From Prevotella sp. (GTDB lineage Bacteria > Bacteroidota > Bacteroidia > Bacteroidales > Dysgonomonadaceae): a stretch of DNA of 64,000 nucleotides. Below the pieces are notes generated by a model. The model saw nothing but the letters and a program-made list of their open reading frames with translations, ran no database searches and was not told the origin of the DNA. The DNA is taken from assembly GCA_031285625.1 (NCBI GenBank), contig JAITVV010000011.1, forward strand, positions 1 through 64,000. Direction: 5' to 3'. The translations under genes and the position numbers were made by a program. The number at the start of each line of letters is the position of its first letter. Within the stretch, counting starts at the first letter, position 1. Below are positions 53,253 to 61,894 of the stretch, one piece after another.

Positions 53253-54971
53253 TTACCATCCCGTAAATTCAGCCTCAGGTATTCCCCATCCTTTATTCTG
53301 AAGTAACACACCCTCAGATAAAGATATTTGAGTTTCGGGAATTGGCCAGAATCCGCCAGTCGCTTCATATCGAGCTTTATAACCGCCACCAAATGCTTTA
53401 TTAACAGCATCAACATTTTTATTCTTGAATGATACACCTTCTTGTTTTGCTAGTAATGCCGGAGCATCTCCCCAACGCATAATATCAAACCAGCGCAAAC
53501 CCTCAAAAGCTAATTCAAACCGACGTTCTCTCTTTATAGCATCAAGAGAATATGCGACAGCAGGTAAACCGACACGTGCACGTACCAAGTTCAAGTTTGC
53601 AGCATCTTGTTTTAATTCTGAATGCATTAATAATACATCAGCAAAGCGGATTAGTACTAAATCCTGAGTATTTGCTAACTGATAATCTCCACCCTGATAA
53701 TTATCTTTCTGGACTGAATATGATATATCAAGTTTTCCCGTCTGCTTATTATAGGCCTTTATTGGCATATACTTTTTTTGCCAAAAGCCTGTTTCCTCCA
53801 TCTGATTATCAGCACCCCATGAATAATCTGCTAATTCAGTAGTAATATCCAGAATAGAAGCTACGCGCCTTATATCATTAGGCTCAGCACTTCTCCAGTC
53901 GTTCCATAAGGTTGTATTTACAGTTCCAGCCCCCCATCCTACACCATAAGGGAATGTGTTTACTTCTCCGTTAGGACCGCGAAGGCCAAAATGTAATGCA
54001 AGCTGATTAGACTGACCTATCGAATTTTCATTTCCCCAAGCTCCTTTGATTGAAAACTTTATAGCAAATACTGTCTCTTTATTACCGTCTCCTGCCCATA
54101 GCAAATTGTTATCTTTAGCATATTTGTAATCAGAATTAGTAAATTCATTGCCATAAGGCCATAGATTCCGAAAATCTGAGATCAAACCATGTCCACTATT
54201 AGATATACAATCCTCGAGCCAACTTATTACTTGTGTTTTTGTAACGCTTCCACCACTTTCACCGGCAACAGAGATAGCCTCTTTATTATAATAACCGGTA
54301 TAGAATAAAAATACTCGTGCCATTAATGCTTCCGCAGCCCATTTTGTGGCATGTCCAGATTCCGCAGCAGTAGAAGGCCTGTTATACATCAGGTCAATAG
54401 CTTGAATCAAATCATAAGCAATTTGGGCATAGATTTCATCAGCAGATGCCTTTGGTAAATTTACAGGTTCTGTAGTGATTACTAAAGGCACTTCTCCAAA
54501 CATCTGAGCCAATTCGAAATAGAACAATGCTCTCAAAAAATATGCTTCACCCAAAAATTGTTTTTTCTGGTCATCAGTACACTCTATACACTTATCCATT
54601 CCTGTAATGGCCAAATTCGCGCGATAGATTCCCTGATAGCGAGCAGACCAGAAATTAGCAAAACGATCCGGTTTTGTATTCATTAAACGGTCAAGCCCCT
54701 GCATATCTTTATCATTTTCACCTCCGCCTCCAAATCGTTCATCTGAAGCTAGCTCTGCCATATAGAAATGGGTCTCTACCGGAAATTCAACAGCTTTTTG
54801 TAAAGTAGAATAAATACCTGTAAGCATTTGCTCTGCATCCTTTACTGTGGTAGGAACGTTTCCACTATCTTTTTTTGTATAATTCTGAGAATCCAAAAAA
54901 CTCTCACAACCCCAAAAAGATAATGTGGTGAATATAACCAATCCTGTATATATTATTTTTTTCATAATCAT
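53253..54971 (-). CDS. SusD/RagB-family outer-membrane lipoprotein (second pair)
   Basis: A 572-aa SusD homologue (lipobox 'LSFWGCESFLDS'). Typical blocks are 'FLGEAYFLRALFYFELAQMF' and, near the end, 'RRFELAFEGLRWFDIMRWGD'. It is larger than the first SusD (493 aa), with extra loops around residues 230-400. It begins 6 nt after susC and is the substrate-capturing lid. No glycoside hydrolase is present in the operon, so the ligand cannot be inferred. Met1 or Met3 may be the start. Confidence 0.94.
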   Translation of the reverse strand: MIMKKIIYTGLVIFTTLSFWGCESFLDSQNYTKKDSGNVPTTVKDAEQMLTGIYSTLQKAVEFPVETHFYMAELASDERFGGGGENDKDMQGLDRLMNTKPDRFANFWSARYQGIYRANLAITGMDKCIECTDDQKKQFLGEAYFLRALFYFELAQMFGEVPLVITTEPVNLPKASADEIYAQIAYDLIQAIDLMYNRPSTAAESGHATKWAAEALMARVFLFYTGYYNKEAISVAGESGGSVTKTQVISWLEDCISNSGHGLISDFRNLWPYGNEFTNSDYKYAKDNNLLWAGDGNKETVFAIKFSIKGAWGNENSIGQSNQLALHFGLRGPNGEVNTFPYGVGWGAGTVNTTLWNDWRSAEPNDIRRVASILDITTELADYSWGADNQMEETGFWQKKYMPIKAYNKQTGKLDISYSVQKDNYQGGDYQLANTQDLVLIRFADVLLMHSELKQDAANLNLVRARVGLPAVAYSLDAIKRERRFELAFEGLRWFDIMRWGDAPALLAKQEGVSFKNKNVDAVNKAFGGGYKARYEATGGFWPIPETQISLSEGVLLQNKGWGIPEAEFTGW

Positions 54972-54977
54972 AATTAA

Positions 54978-57900
54978 TTAAAATTTAAGATTAACACCTA
55001 TAAGATAAGTTCTTGGAGTCGAATAAAATCCCAGATCTATACCTCTGGCCCAAGAAGCTGAATTACCATCAATCTCAGAACTATAGCCGACTTCCGGATC
55101 CTGTCCTTTATAACCGGTTATTGTAAACAGGTTTTGAGCAGTTAGGTATACCCTAGCTTGTCCCAATGGCATACGAGGAAATAGTCTTTTAAAATCATAG
55201 CCAAGAGTCAGATTCTGTAATTTTATATAGTCAGCATCTTCTACATATAAATCTGATATATATTGTGTATTAGGATGGCTACCACTGATCAAACGAGGTA
55301 TTCTATTTGATGTACCTTCACCATGCCATCTATCAAATATTTCTGTAGTATAATTATTATAAGGGCTATCTGCAAATGAACGGTAAGATCTGGCAATCTG
55401 ATGGCCAAATGCACCATTTGCTGTGATCGATAAATCAAATCCTTTATAACCAAAATTCAAATTGATACCTAATATTACATCCGGATTTGGATCACCAATC
55501 ATTGTTTTATCCTTATCTGTAATAAATCCATCACCATCGTTATCCACAAAAATAACGTCTCCAGCTTGTGCACCAGATAGCTTAGCTTTTGTAGATGCTA
55601 CTTGTTCTGCATTCTGGAATATACCAGCTGTTTTATATCCATAGAAATAGCCTATAGGAAAACCTTCTTCGAAGCGGGATATAAAATTTGTGGACTGACT
55701 CAATACATCAGTTGGGCCATTTATGTATCCAGCACCGTTATTTACAGTTGTAACCTTATTTTTATTATAACTAAAGTTAATACCTGCACCATATGTGAAG
55801 TCTCCAATATTATCATTCCAAGTTAAGCCTAACTCCACTCCCTTATTTTCAACATCACCTGCATTTCTCCAAGGTGCATCTGCACCCCATGACGCCAATA
55901 TTTGAGGAACAAATAATAAATCCTTATTTTTCTTTACATAATAATCAAAAACAACTCCGAATCTGCCATTAAGGAATCTGGAATCAAAGCCTAAGTCGAG
56001 CTGCTCAGATGTTTCCCACTTCAAATCTGGATTTGGTATTAAAGTCGGGAATAATCCGATATTAGGATTCGATTTATCGTCACCGAAGAAATACTGGCTC
56101 TTATTATTAGATGAATAAGTAGCTAAATATTGTAAATTTGGTGTATTTGATATATTTGCATTCTGTCCCCAACTGCCCCTTAGTTTGAAAAAATCTAACC
56201 AACTACGAGTACCTTCCATAAAGGATTCGTTGGTCAATACCCAACCCAAAGATACTGAAGGATAATAACCCCATCTGTTACCTCTGGCAAACTTAGAAGA
56301 ACCATCAGCACGGAAAATTACTGTTGCCAGATATGTTTCTTTAAAGTTATAGTTTATACGCCCAAAGAATGAAGCTAACATTCCATCTTCCCATGGAGCG
56401 CCATTAATAGTTGATGATGCAGAAACTGGTTGAGTATTGTCTATCCATGCATGATCCCAAGAACCTGGAAAGTTTGAATTTAAGTTACCAATGGATAAAC
56501 CTTCTCCAAGCCCCCATTTTTCAGCTGATTGCCCAACAACAACATCGAAGTTATGCTCATTAGTTTTAAATGCATATGAAATAGTATTATCTAATGTCCA
56601 GCTACGCCCTGAACTTTGATTCTGATTTACGACGTCATTTGTATTAACAGTACTGGAAGAAAGATTATATGCAGGAACATAAGAACGATAACTGTTAGCT
56701 TCCATCTTATAACCATAACTACTCCTGAATTTTAAATTCTTGATAGGTTGTATTTCCAAATAAACGTTTGCAAATAGATTATGATTCTTACTTATATTCT
56801 GTCCACGTCTGTAAACCATGTCTGCAACAGGATTTACGGCTGTATTATCAAATGTCCATTTATCACCGGTCTTACTTGGTTGGTCGTAATACCCGCCATT
56901 ACTATTATATACCGGCATTAACGGATTTGCGATTAAAGCATTATGAATATCATTCCAGTATATATCGCCAATACCGATACCTGATTTCTCAGAATATGTA
57001 TATGTAATGTTTTCTCCAATCTTTATTGCATCAAAATCTTTTATCTTTAGGACAACATGCTCTGAATTAACACGTAATGTATATCGTTCAAATTTAGGCT
57101 CAACTGGCTTACCATATATACCATCTTGTCTGGAATATGAAAAACCACCTGAGAATCTGGACATCTCATTTCCTCCGGTCAAACCAATAGCATGATTGTG
57201 AGTTATAGCATTCTTATTACGTATTTCTTCTAACCAGTTCGTACCGTTCCATGTACCATCCATTATTGATTGATATTGATTTGGAATAAGGGTAGCAAAG
57301 TCATATGGCGCTTTTCCTTCATTAAACATTCTCTCATTTTGCATTTGCATATATTCTTTAGCATTCAGCAAAGAGGGTTCTCTATATGGATTCTGCCAAC
57401 CAAAATATCCGTCATAAGTTAATTGCATTTTTCCGGCTTTCCCTTGCTTGGTAGTAATTAAGATCACACCATTAGCAGCACGGGCACCATATATTGCAGC
57501 TGAAGCAGCATCTTTTAAGACGTCAATAGATTCAATATCCGAAGGATTTATATTATTTATATTACCTCCAGCAACACCATCAATTACATAAAGGGGTTGA
57601 TATCCACCATTTGTACCAAGACCACGTATTACAACACGAAAATCTTCGCCCGGCATACCCGAGCTCTGTGTGATATTCATTCCAGGAGCCATCGTTTTCA
57701 ATGCATCTAAAGCATTAGTCGTACTCATTTTAGACAAATCATCACCTTTAACTTGCACTGTTGCACCTGTTATCAATTTTTTCTTTTGCACCCCATAACC
57801 AACCACCACCACTTCTTCGAGAAAAGCATCCTTACTTTTCATTACTATTGAGATATCAGTTTTATTATTAACTGCAATCTCCTGTGTATCAAAACCAACA

Positions 57901-58193
57901 TAAGTAAAAACAAGAACAGTGTTATTGTTAGGAATAGATAGTGAATACCGACCGTCCATGTCAGTCATTGTACCGGTAGTAGTACCTTTTATACTTACAC
58001 TTACTCCAATTAGTGGATCTCCAAGATCATCAGTAACTGTACCAGAAATAGTCCTTTCTTGCTTTACACCATTATTTTCATAATTTTCGGCAAAAGCACA
58101 AGGTACACTTATCAATAAAAATAAGATCATCAATGTTGTAAATCGACTAATCTTTTTCTTCGATTTTTCATGTAAAACTTGTATGTTCTTCAT
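54978..58193 (-). CDS. SusC/RagA TonB-dependent receptor (second pair)
   Basis: A 1071-aa SusC-family importer. The N-terminus has a basic leader before the signal helix ('TLMILFLLISVPCAFA'), then the regulatory domain ('RTISGTVTDDLGDPLIGVSV'), 'LEEVVVVGYGVQKKKLITGA', the plug ('VIRGLGTNGGYQPLYVIDG') and a barrel ending in aromatic 'YLIGVNLKF'. It works with the adjacent SusD and lipoprotein. A 33-fold CT repeat lies about 240 nt before its start, a possible source of expression variation. Confidence 0.94.
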   Translation of the reverse strand: MKNIQVLHEKSKKKISRFTTLMILFLLISVPCAFAENYENNGVKQERTISGTVTDDLGDPLIGVSVSIKGTTTGTMTDMDGRYSLSIPNNNTVLVFTYVGFDTQEIAVNNKTDISIVMKSKDAFLEEVVVVGYGVQKKKLITGATVQVKGDDLSKMSTTNALDALKTMAPGMNITQSSGMPGEDFRVVIRGLGTNGGYQPLYVIDGVAGGNINNINPSDIESIDVLKDAASAAIYGARAANGVILITTKQGKAGKMQLTYDGYFGWQNPYREPSLLNAKEYMQMQNERMFNEGKAPYDFATLIPNQYQSIMDGTWNGTNWLEEIRNKNAITHNHAIGLTGGNEMSRFSGGFSYSRQDGIYGKPVEPKFERYTLRVNSEHVVLKIKDFDAIKIGENITYTYSEKSGIGIGDIYWNDIHNALIANPLMPVYNSNGGYYDQPSKTGDKWTFDNTAVNPVADMVYRRGQNISKNHNLFANVYLEIQPIKNLKFRSSYGYKMEANSYRSYVPAYNLSSSTVNTNDVVNQNQSSGRSWTLDNTISYAFKTNEHNFDVVVGQSAEKWGLGEGLSIGNLNSNFPGSWDHAWIDNTQPVSASSTINGAPWEDGMLASFFGRINYNFKETYLATVIFRADGSSKFARGNRWGYYPSVSLGWVLTNESFMEGTRSWLDFFKLRGSWGQNANISNTPNLQYLATYSSNNKSQYFFGDDKSNPNIGLFPTLIPNPDLKWETSEQLDLGFDSRFLNGRFGVVFDYYVKKNKDLLFVPQILASWGADAPWRNAGDVENKGVELGLTWNDNIGDFTYGAGINFSYNKNKVTTVNNGAGYINGPTDVLSQSTNFISRFEEGFPIGYFYGYKTAGIFQNAEQVASTKAKLSGAQAGDVIFVDNDGDGFITDKDKTMIGDPNPDVILGINLNFGYKGFDLSITANGAFGHQIARSYRSFADSPYNNYTTEIFDRWHGEGTSNRIPRLISGSHPNTQYISDLYVEDADYIKLQNLTLGYDFKRLFPRMPLGQARVYLTAQNLFTITGYKGQDPEVGYSSEIDGNSASWARGIDLGFYSTPRTYLIGVNLKF

Positions 58194-58432
58194 ATAACTA
58201 TTATTTGTTTGTGAAACTTCGCATTTCCATTAGGTATTAGAAAATACTTTAAATAATTTACTTAGGGATCTGTGATAAAAACAATCAAGTTATCTAATTT
58301 ACAAAAGAATACACTCAATAATTAATACAAAAAGCCTATCTCCAATAACTATATATTATTAGGAATAAGCAATAGAAAATTGAGACAAAATATATTTTGA
58401 TATTTGCCTTTTATACTTGTTTGTGAATGTAT

Positions 58433-58501
<69 letters not shown>

Positions 58502-59234
58502 ATAAAATACACTTAACCACCAAATTATCAAGCGAAAAAATGGCAGACATATATGTTATATTTTGCTGTTTATTTGACATATTAATATGATCTTATCATC
58601 AATTTAATAATTTAGTTTCTGTAGTAAATGTGATTTGCGATCTTTTGTATTAGACTTACTGAATTTACGTTGTATTATTTGTACTATTCATTCATAAGCT
58701 CTCAGAATTTTGGTTAAACAATATTACTATTTGGTAGTATTAATATTAAAAATGTATCATTAAGCTAACACTTCTTTTTCCAGAATCAATGATTTTGCTT
58801 ATAACACATATAAACAAATCTATTCTTTCAAAATGACAGAAAAGAAGTAAAATAATTGCATATATATTGATCAGTCATAGCTTCAATCACAAGTTAAACA
58901 TAGTTTGATCCAAAATAGTTCACATTTTTTAATAAATCGATTAAAAAATGTTTATACAAACATACACTTTTATTTTAAATGCAAACAGTATTTTAATATA
59001 AAAAAGAGCAGATATGCTAAAAAAGCATCATTTTTAACATTAAGTTTGTATCAGTTATTAAAATAGAAATTACAGCATATGGAATAATTACCTAAAAATA
59101 AGAAAATTATCACATATAAGATAAAATTAACAAAATCCACACATATGTTAAATAACATATGATCAGTAAATTTCTTACATTAAAAAAAATAATCTTTATC
59201 TCATCCAAGATTCGTATTAACAGAATTTTAAGAG

Positions 59235-59242
59235 TAACTTTG
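59235..59242 (+). promoter_or_regulatory. Candidate -7 box of the TPR/HTH regulator gene
   Basis: TAACTTTG fits TAnnTTTG, 22 nt before ATG 59265. No clear -33 box. Confidence 0.55.
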
Positions 59243-59264
59243 CGATTATAGAAATTTGCAAACA

Positions 59265-60938
59265 ATGAAACATACCAGAACATATTGTATTACAATTATA
59301 TCTATTATATGCCTGGCCTGCAATACAAAACACAATACTGCAGATCAATATCTAAAAGAAGCGGAGCAAATAGTAGAGATAAATCCTGATAGCACTTTAT
59401 CTTTATTGGATTCTATTCTCATACCAGAAAATCTAAAAGGCAAAAGATATTATGACTTTTTGCTTCTGCAGGTGAAGGCAAAAGATAAATCAAACAAAAA
59501 CATATCTGAAGATACTACCATCTTTGATGTAAAAAACTATTATATAAAAAATAATGACTTGGATAAAGCTACAATGGCTAGCTTTTACTCCGGCCGAGTA
59601 TTAGAAGTTCAGAAAAAACATAAAGAAGCAATGGCTGCTTATATAGAGGCCGAATCATACGCAGACAAAACAACTGAGAATTACAACTTAAAAGGTTTGA
59701 TTCAATCTTATATTGGATATTTATATTATGACCAATTATTACAGGATGAAGCTCTTGTGAGATTTAAAAAAGCTGCTGATTATTTTCAACAAGCCGAAAA
59801 CTATAGAAATGAAGCCTATACATTCAGAGACATAGGGAGCAGTTTTTTACTCAAAAAGGAAACAGATAGTGCATATTATTACTACCAGAAAGGAATAGAG
59901 ATAGCTAATACAGCCAATGACTCTGTATGCCAATCTAGTATAAGACAAAATATAGGGCTAATATTCAGGAAACAAGGAAATTATAAGAAATCGAAGGAAT
60001 ATCTTGCACAAGCGATTCCTTTTGCAACTAATAATATAACCAGAGCAAAGATATATTCAAATATAGCTCAAGTTCTCTACACAGAAAATAAAACTGACTC
60101 GGCTGTATTATATTTTCAAAAATCGCTAGTATTATTAGACAATAGTGACGATTCTTTTTTAAAAGCTAAAATATACGAATTCCTATCAAATATAGAAGCT
60201 GCGAGAGGAAACCATAAAATATCATTAGATCATAATAAAAATCGCATTGAAAATTTAAAAAATATCTTTGATAAAAACGAAAGTCAAACAATTCTAAATA
60301 TACAAAAGAAGTATAATTACGAATTAGTAAAAAACACAAATAATAAACTATTAATTCAACGGCAATTTTTATTCATTGTATTATTGGCTTTGGGGCTGGC
60401 CATAGTTGTAATTATATTTTTATATCGTCAAAAAAGCCTAAAGAAAGAGCGAGATTTATTTGAAGCAGAGCAAAAAATAAGCCAACTAAGCCAAATGGCA
60501 AAGAGTTATGATAAAAAAGAAGATTCTTTCAGGAGTAAGTTACTACATCATTTTGATATATTAAAAAAATCCGCTTTACTGGAAGGATTCCTTAGAGAGG
60601 ATGAAAAAAAACATGGACAAAAATTATTAAAGAAATTCAACGAGATTGTATATAATCAGGCATCTTTAGATTGGAATCTCCTATATCAAACAATGAATGA
60701 ATTGCATAATGGATTTTTCGATTCTCTTCGGGAAACTTTTCCACAATTAGATGAATCTGAATTCAAGATATGTTGTCTCATCTATTCTGATTTTACAAAT
60801 GCAGAGATTGCTATAATTATAGGACAAAGTATTAATACAATTACAGCAAAACGATCTTCAATCAGGAAGAAAATAGGAGTAAAAGACTATGGAAATATTG
60901 TCGATTATCTCAATAATAATGTAAAAAAGAAAAAATAA
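59265..60938 (+). CDS. Membrane-tethered TPR protein with C-terminal LuxR-like HTH
   Basis: A 557-aa protein. ATG 59265 starts a hydrophobic signal with a possible lipobox ('ICLACNTK'). Periplasmic TPR repeats fill about residues 25-350 ('ALVRFKKAADYFQQAENYRN', 'KSKEYLAQAIPFA'). One membrane helix (about 366-386, 'FIVLLALGLAIVVIIFLY') is followed by a coiled coil and a C-terminal helix-turn-helix ('TNAEIAIIIGQSINTITAKR', about 510-545). This layout, common in Bacteroidota, suggests a sensor that regulates nearby genes. It is divergent from the second susC, a plausible target. The ligand is unknown. Confidence 0.87.
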   Translation: MKHTRTYCITIISIICLACNTKHNTADQYLKEAEQIVEINPDSTLSLLDSILIPENLKGKRYYDFLLLQVKAKDKSNKNISEDTTIFDVKNYYIKNNDLDKATMASFYSGRVLEVQKKHKEAMAAYIEAESYADKTTENYNLKGLIQSYIGYLYYDQLLQDEALVRFKKAADYFQQAENYRNEAYTFRDIGSSFLLKKETDSAYYYYQKGIEIANTANDSVCQSSIRQNIGLIFRKQGNYKKSKEYLAQAIPFATNNITRAKIYSNIAQVLYTENKTDSAVLYFQKSLVLLDNSDDSFLKAKIYEFLSNIEAARGNHKISLDHNKNRIENLKNIFDKNESQTILNIQKKYNYELVKNTNNKLLIQRQFLFIVLLALGLAIVVIIFLYRQKSLKKERDLFEAEQKISQLSQMAKSYDKKEDSFRSKLLHHFDILKKSALLEGFLREDEKKHGQKLLKKFNEIVYNQASLDWNLLYQTMNELHNGFFDSLRETFPQLDESEFKICCLIYSDFTNAEIAIIIGQSINTITAKRSSIRKKIGVKDYGNIVDYLNNNVKKKK

Positions 60939-61059
60939 AAGTCATATTTTGAGCTCACAACAAACATAGTAAATACTTAATAAATAAATATTTACATAAA
61001 ATTTAAAGTAAAAAAAAGTCATATCACCTCTTCTGACATCAACAACCATCATATATCCT

Positions 61060-61094
61060 GTTTAATTTTATAGTGTGGAACACTAAAATTAAAC
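61060..61094 (+). promoter_or_regulatory. Large inverted repeat just before the DUF3244-like gene
   Basis: GTTTAATTT-TA-TAGTGT, loop GGA, then ACACTA-AAATTAAAC: a 15-bp stem with a 2-nt bulge and 3-nt loop, ending 11 nt before ATG 61106. It lacks a T-run, so it is more likely an operator or a 5'-UTR structure than a terminator. Confidence 0.6.
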
Positions 61095-61105
61095 AAGGGC
61101 ATATT

Positions 61106-61483
61106 ATGAAAAAGTCAATTTATTTTTTTACAGCTATTCTTTTAATGGTTTCTTTATCAATCAGTGCTGGTATAAAGAACGACGATCACAAAATAGATAT
61201 AATGGGAGATATATCTAGTGAGGACAGAACAAAATCTTACATTGAAAATCCGATAGAAATATTTAAAACATCTTCATCGATAGATGTATATTTCTATGTT
61301 AACACGAATTTCAAAATAGATGTATACACTAACACCGGAGCATTACTTTATACCAAAACTGTAAACAGGTATGGAGGGCAAATATTAAATATAAACACGA
61401 AAGGCTGGAGTGCAGGTAAATATAAAATAGTTATAACTAATATAACTGATAATAAAACAGCCTACGGACAATTTAATATATAG
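61106..61483 (+). CDS. Small secreted DUF3244-like protein
   Basis: A 125-aa protein; ATG 61106 starts the signal peptide (MKKSIYFFTAILLMVSLSISAG), while an upstream GTG lies in the hairpin. The mature ~100 residues form an Ig-like beta domain ('SSIDVYFYVNTNFKIDVYTN', 'GWSAGKYKIVITNITDN') resembling DUF3244 proteins. It also has some likeness to a type IX sorting domain, but it is too short to carry a separate cargo domain. It follows the TPR regulator by 167 nt and has its own terminators. Confidence 0.75.
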   Translation: MKKSIYFFTAILLMVSLSISAGIKNDDHKIDIMGDISSEDRTKSYIENPIEIFKTSSSIDVYFYVNTNFKIDVYTNTGALLYTKTVNRYGGQILNINTKGWSAGKYKIVITNITDNKTAYGQFNI

Positions 61484-61511
61484 AATATAAAGTAGTTTTT
61501 CTGATTTTCAT

Positions 61512-61573
61512 ACCGTAGTGCTGGTACTTACTTTGCTTTTCAACACTTCTTATTTACAACCATGCACTACGGT
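61512..61573 (+). other. Long-loop hairpin 3' of the DUF3244-like gene
   Basis: ACCGTAGTGC (61512-61521) and GCACTACGGT (61564-61573) form a perfect 10-bp stem enclosing 42 nt, followed by TATTTTTG. It may be a terminator or a small structured RNA. Confidence 0.5.
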
Positions 61574-61608
61574 TATTTTTGAGGAAGGAAATAAAGAATA
61601 TTGTATTC

Positions 61609-61640
61609 AGTCTGGCATATCAATGCCAGACTTTTTATTT
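61609..61640 (+). terminator. Rho-independent terminator
   Basis: AGTCTGGCAT (61609-61618), loop ATCA, ATGCCAGACT (61623-61632), then TTTTATTTTA. It serves the plus-strand gene and abuts the stop of the convergent HMA gene. Confidence 0.88.
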
Positions 61641-61894
61641 TAAACTGTTTCTATTTTAAAACCTGCATTTTGTACAATTTTCATAATCTCGCCTTCTGGT
61701 ATCCCATCTGATACAACCGTTAATATTTTATCTTTATTTGCTGTATCTACTTTCCAACTGGATATTCCTTTAGCAGAATCAAGAAATGGAGTAACTTTAG
61801 CTATACATCCACCACAATTGATATTGGTCTTAAACGTAAAAATCTTGTTCTTTTCCATAATTTCATTATTTAATTTGTAATTTATTTTTTCCAT
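61640..61894 (-). CDS. Heavy-metal-associated (HMA) domain protein, CopZ-like
   Basis: A 71- to 84-aa protein with a metal-binding CxxC in '[11 protein letters not shown]' and the HMA fold ('[12 protein letters not shown]' at the end). ATG 61858 (MEKNKIF) gives a normal chaperone length; ATG 61894 overlaps the copper ATPase stop by 13 nt. It probably carries Cu(I) to or from the P-type ATPase encoded immediately upstream, with which it is co-transcribed. HMA domains usually have M/T-x-C-x-x-C; here the residue before the first Cys is Asn. Confidence 0.85.
   Translation of the reverse strand: MEKINYKLNNEIMEKNKIFTFKTNINCGGCIAKVTPFLDSAKGISSWKVDTANKDKILTVVSDGIPEGEIMKIVQNAGFKIETV

Noticed and set aside
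61106-61483. Type IX secretion cargo
   Set aside because: The C-terminal strands resemble a sorting domain, but the mature protein is about 100 residues and fits a DUF3244-like fold on its own.
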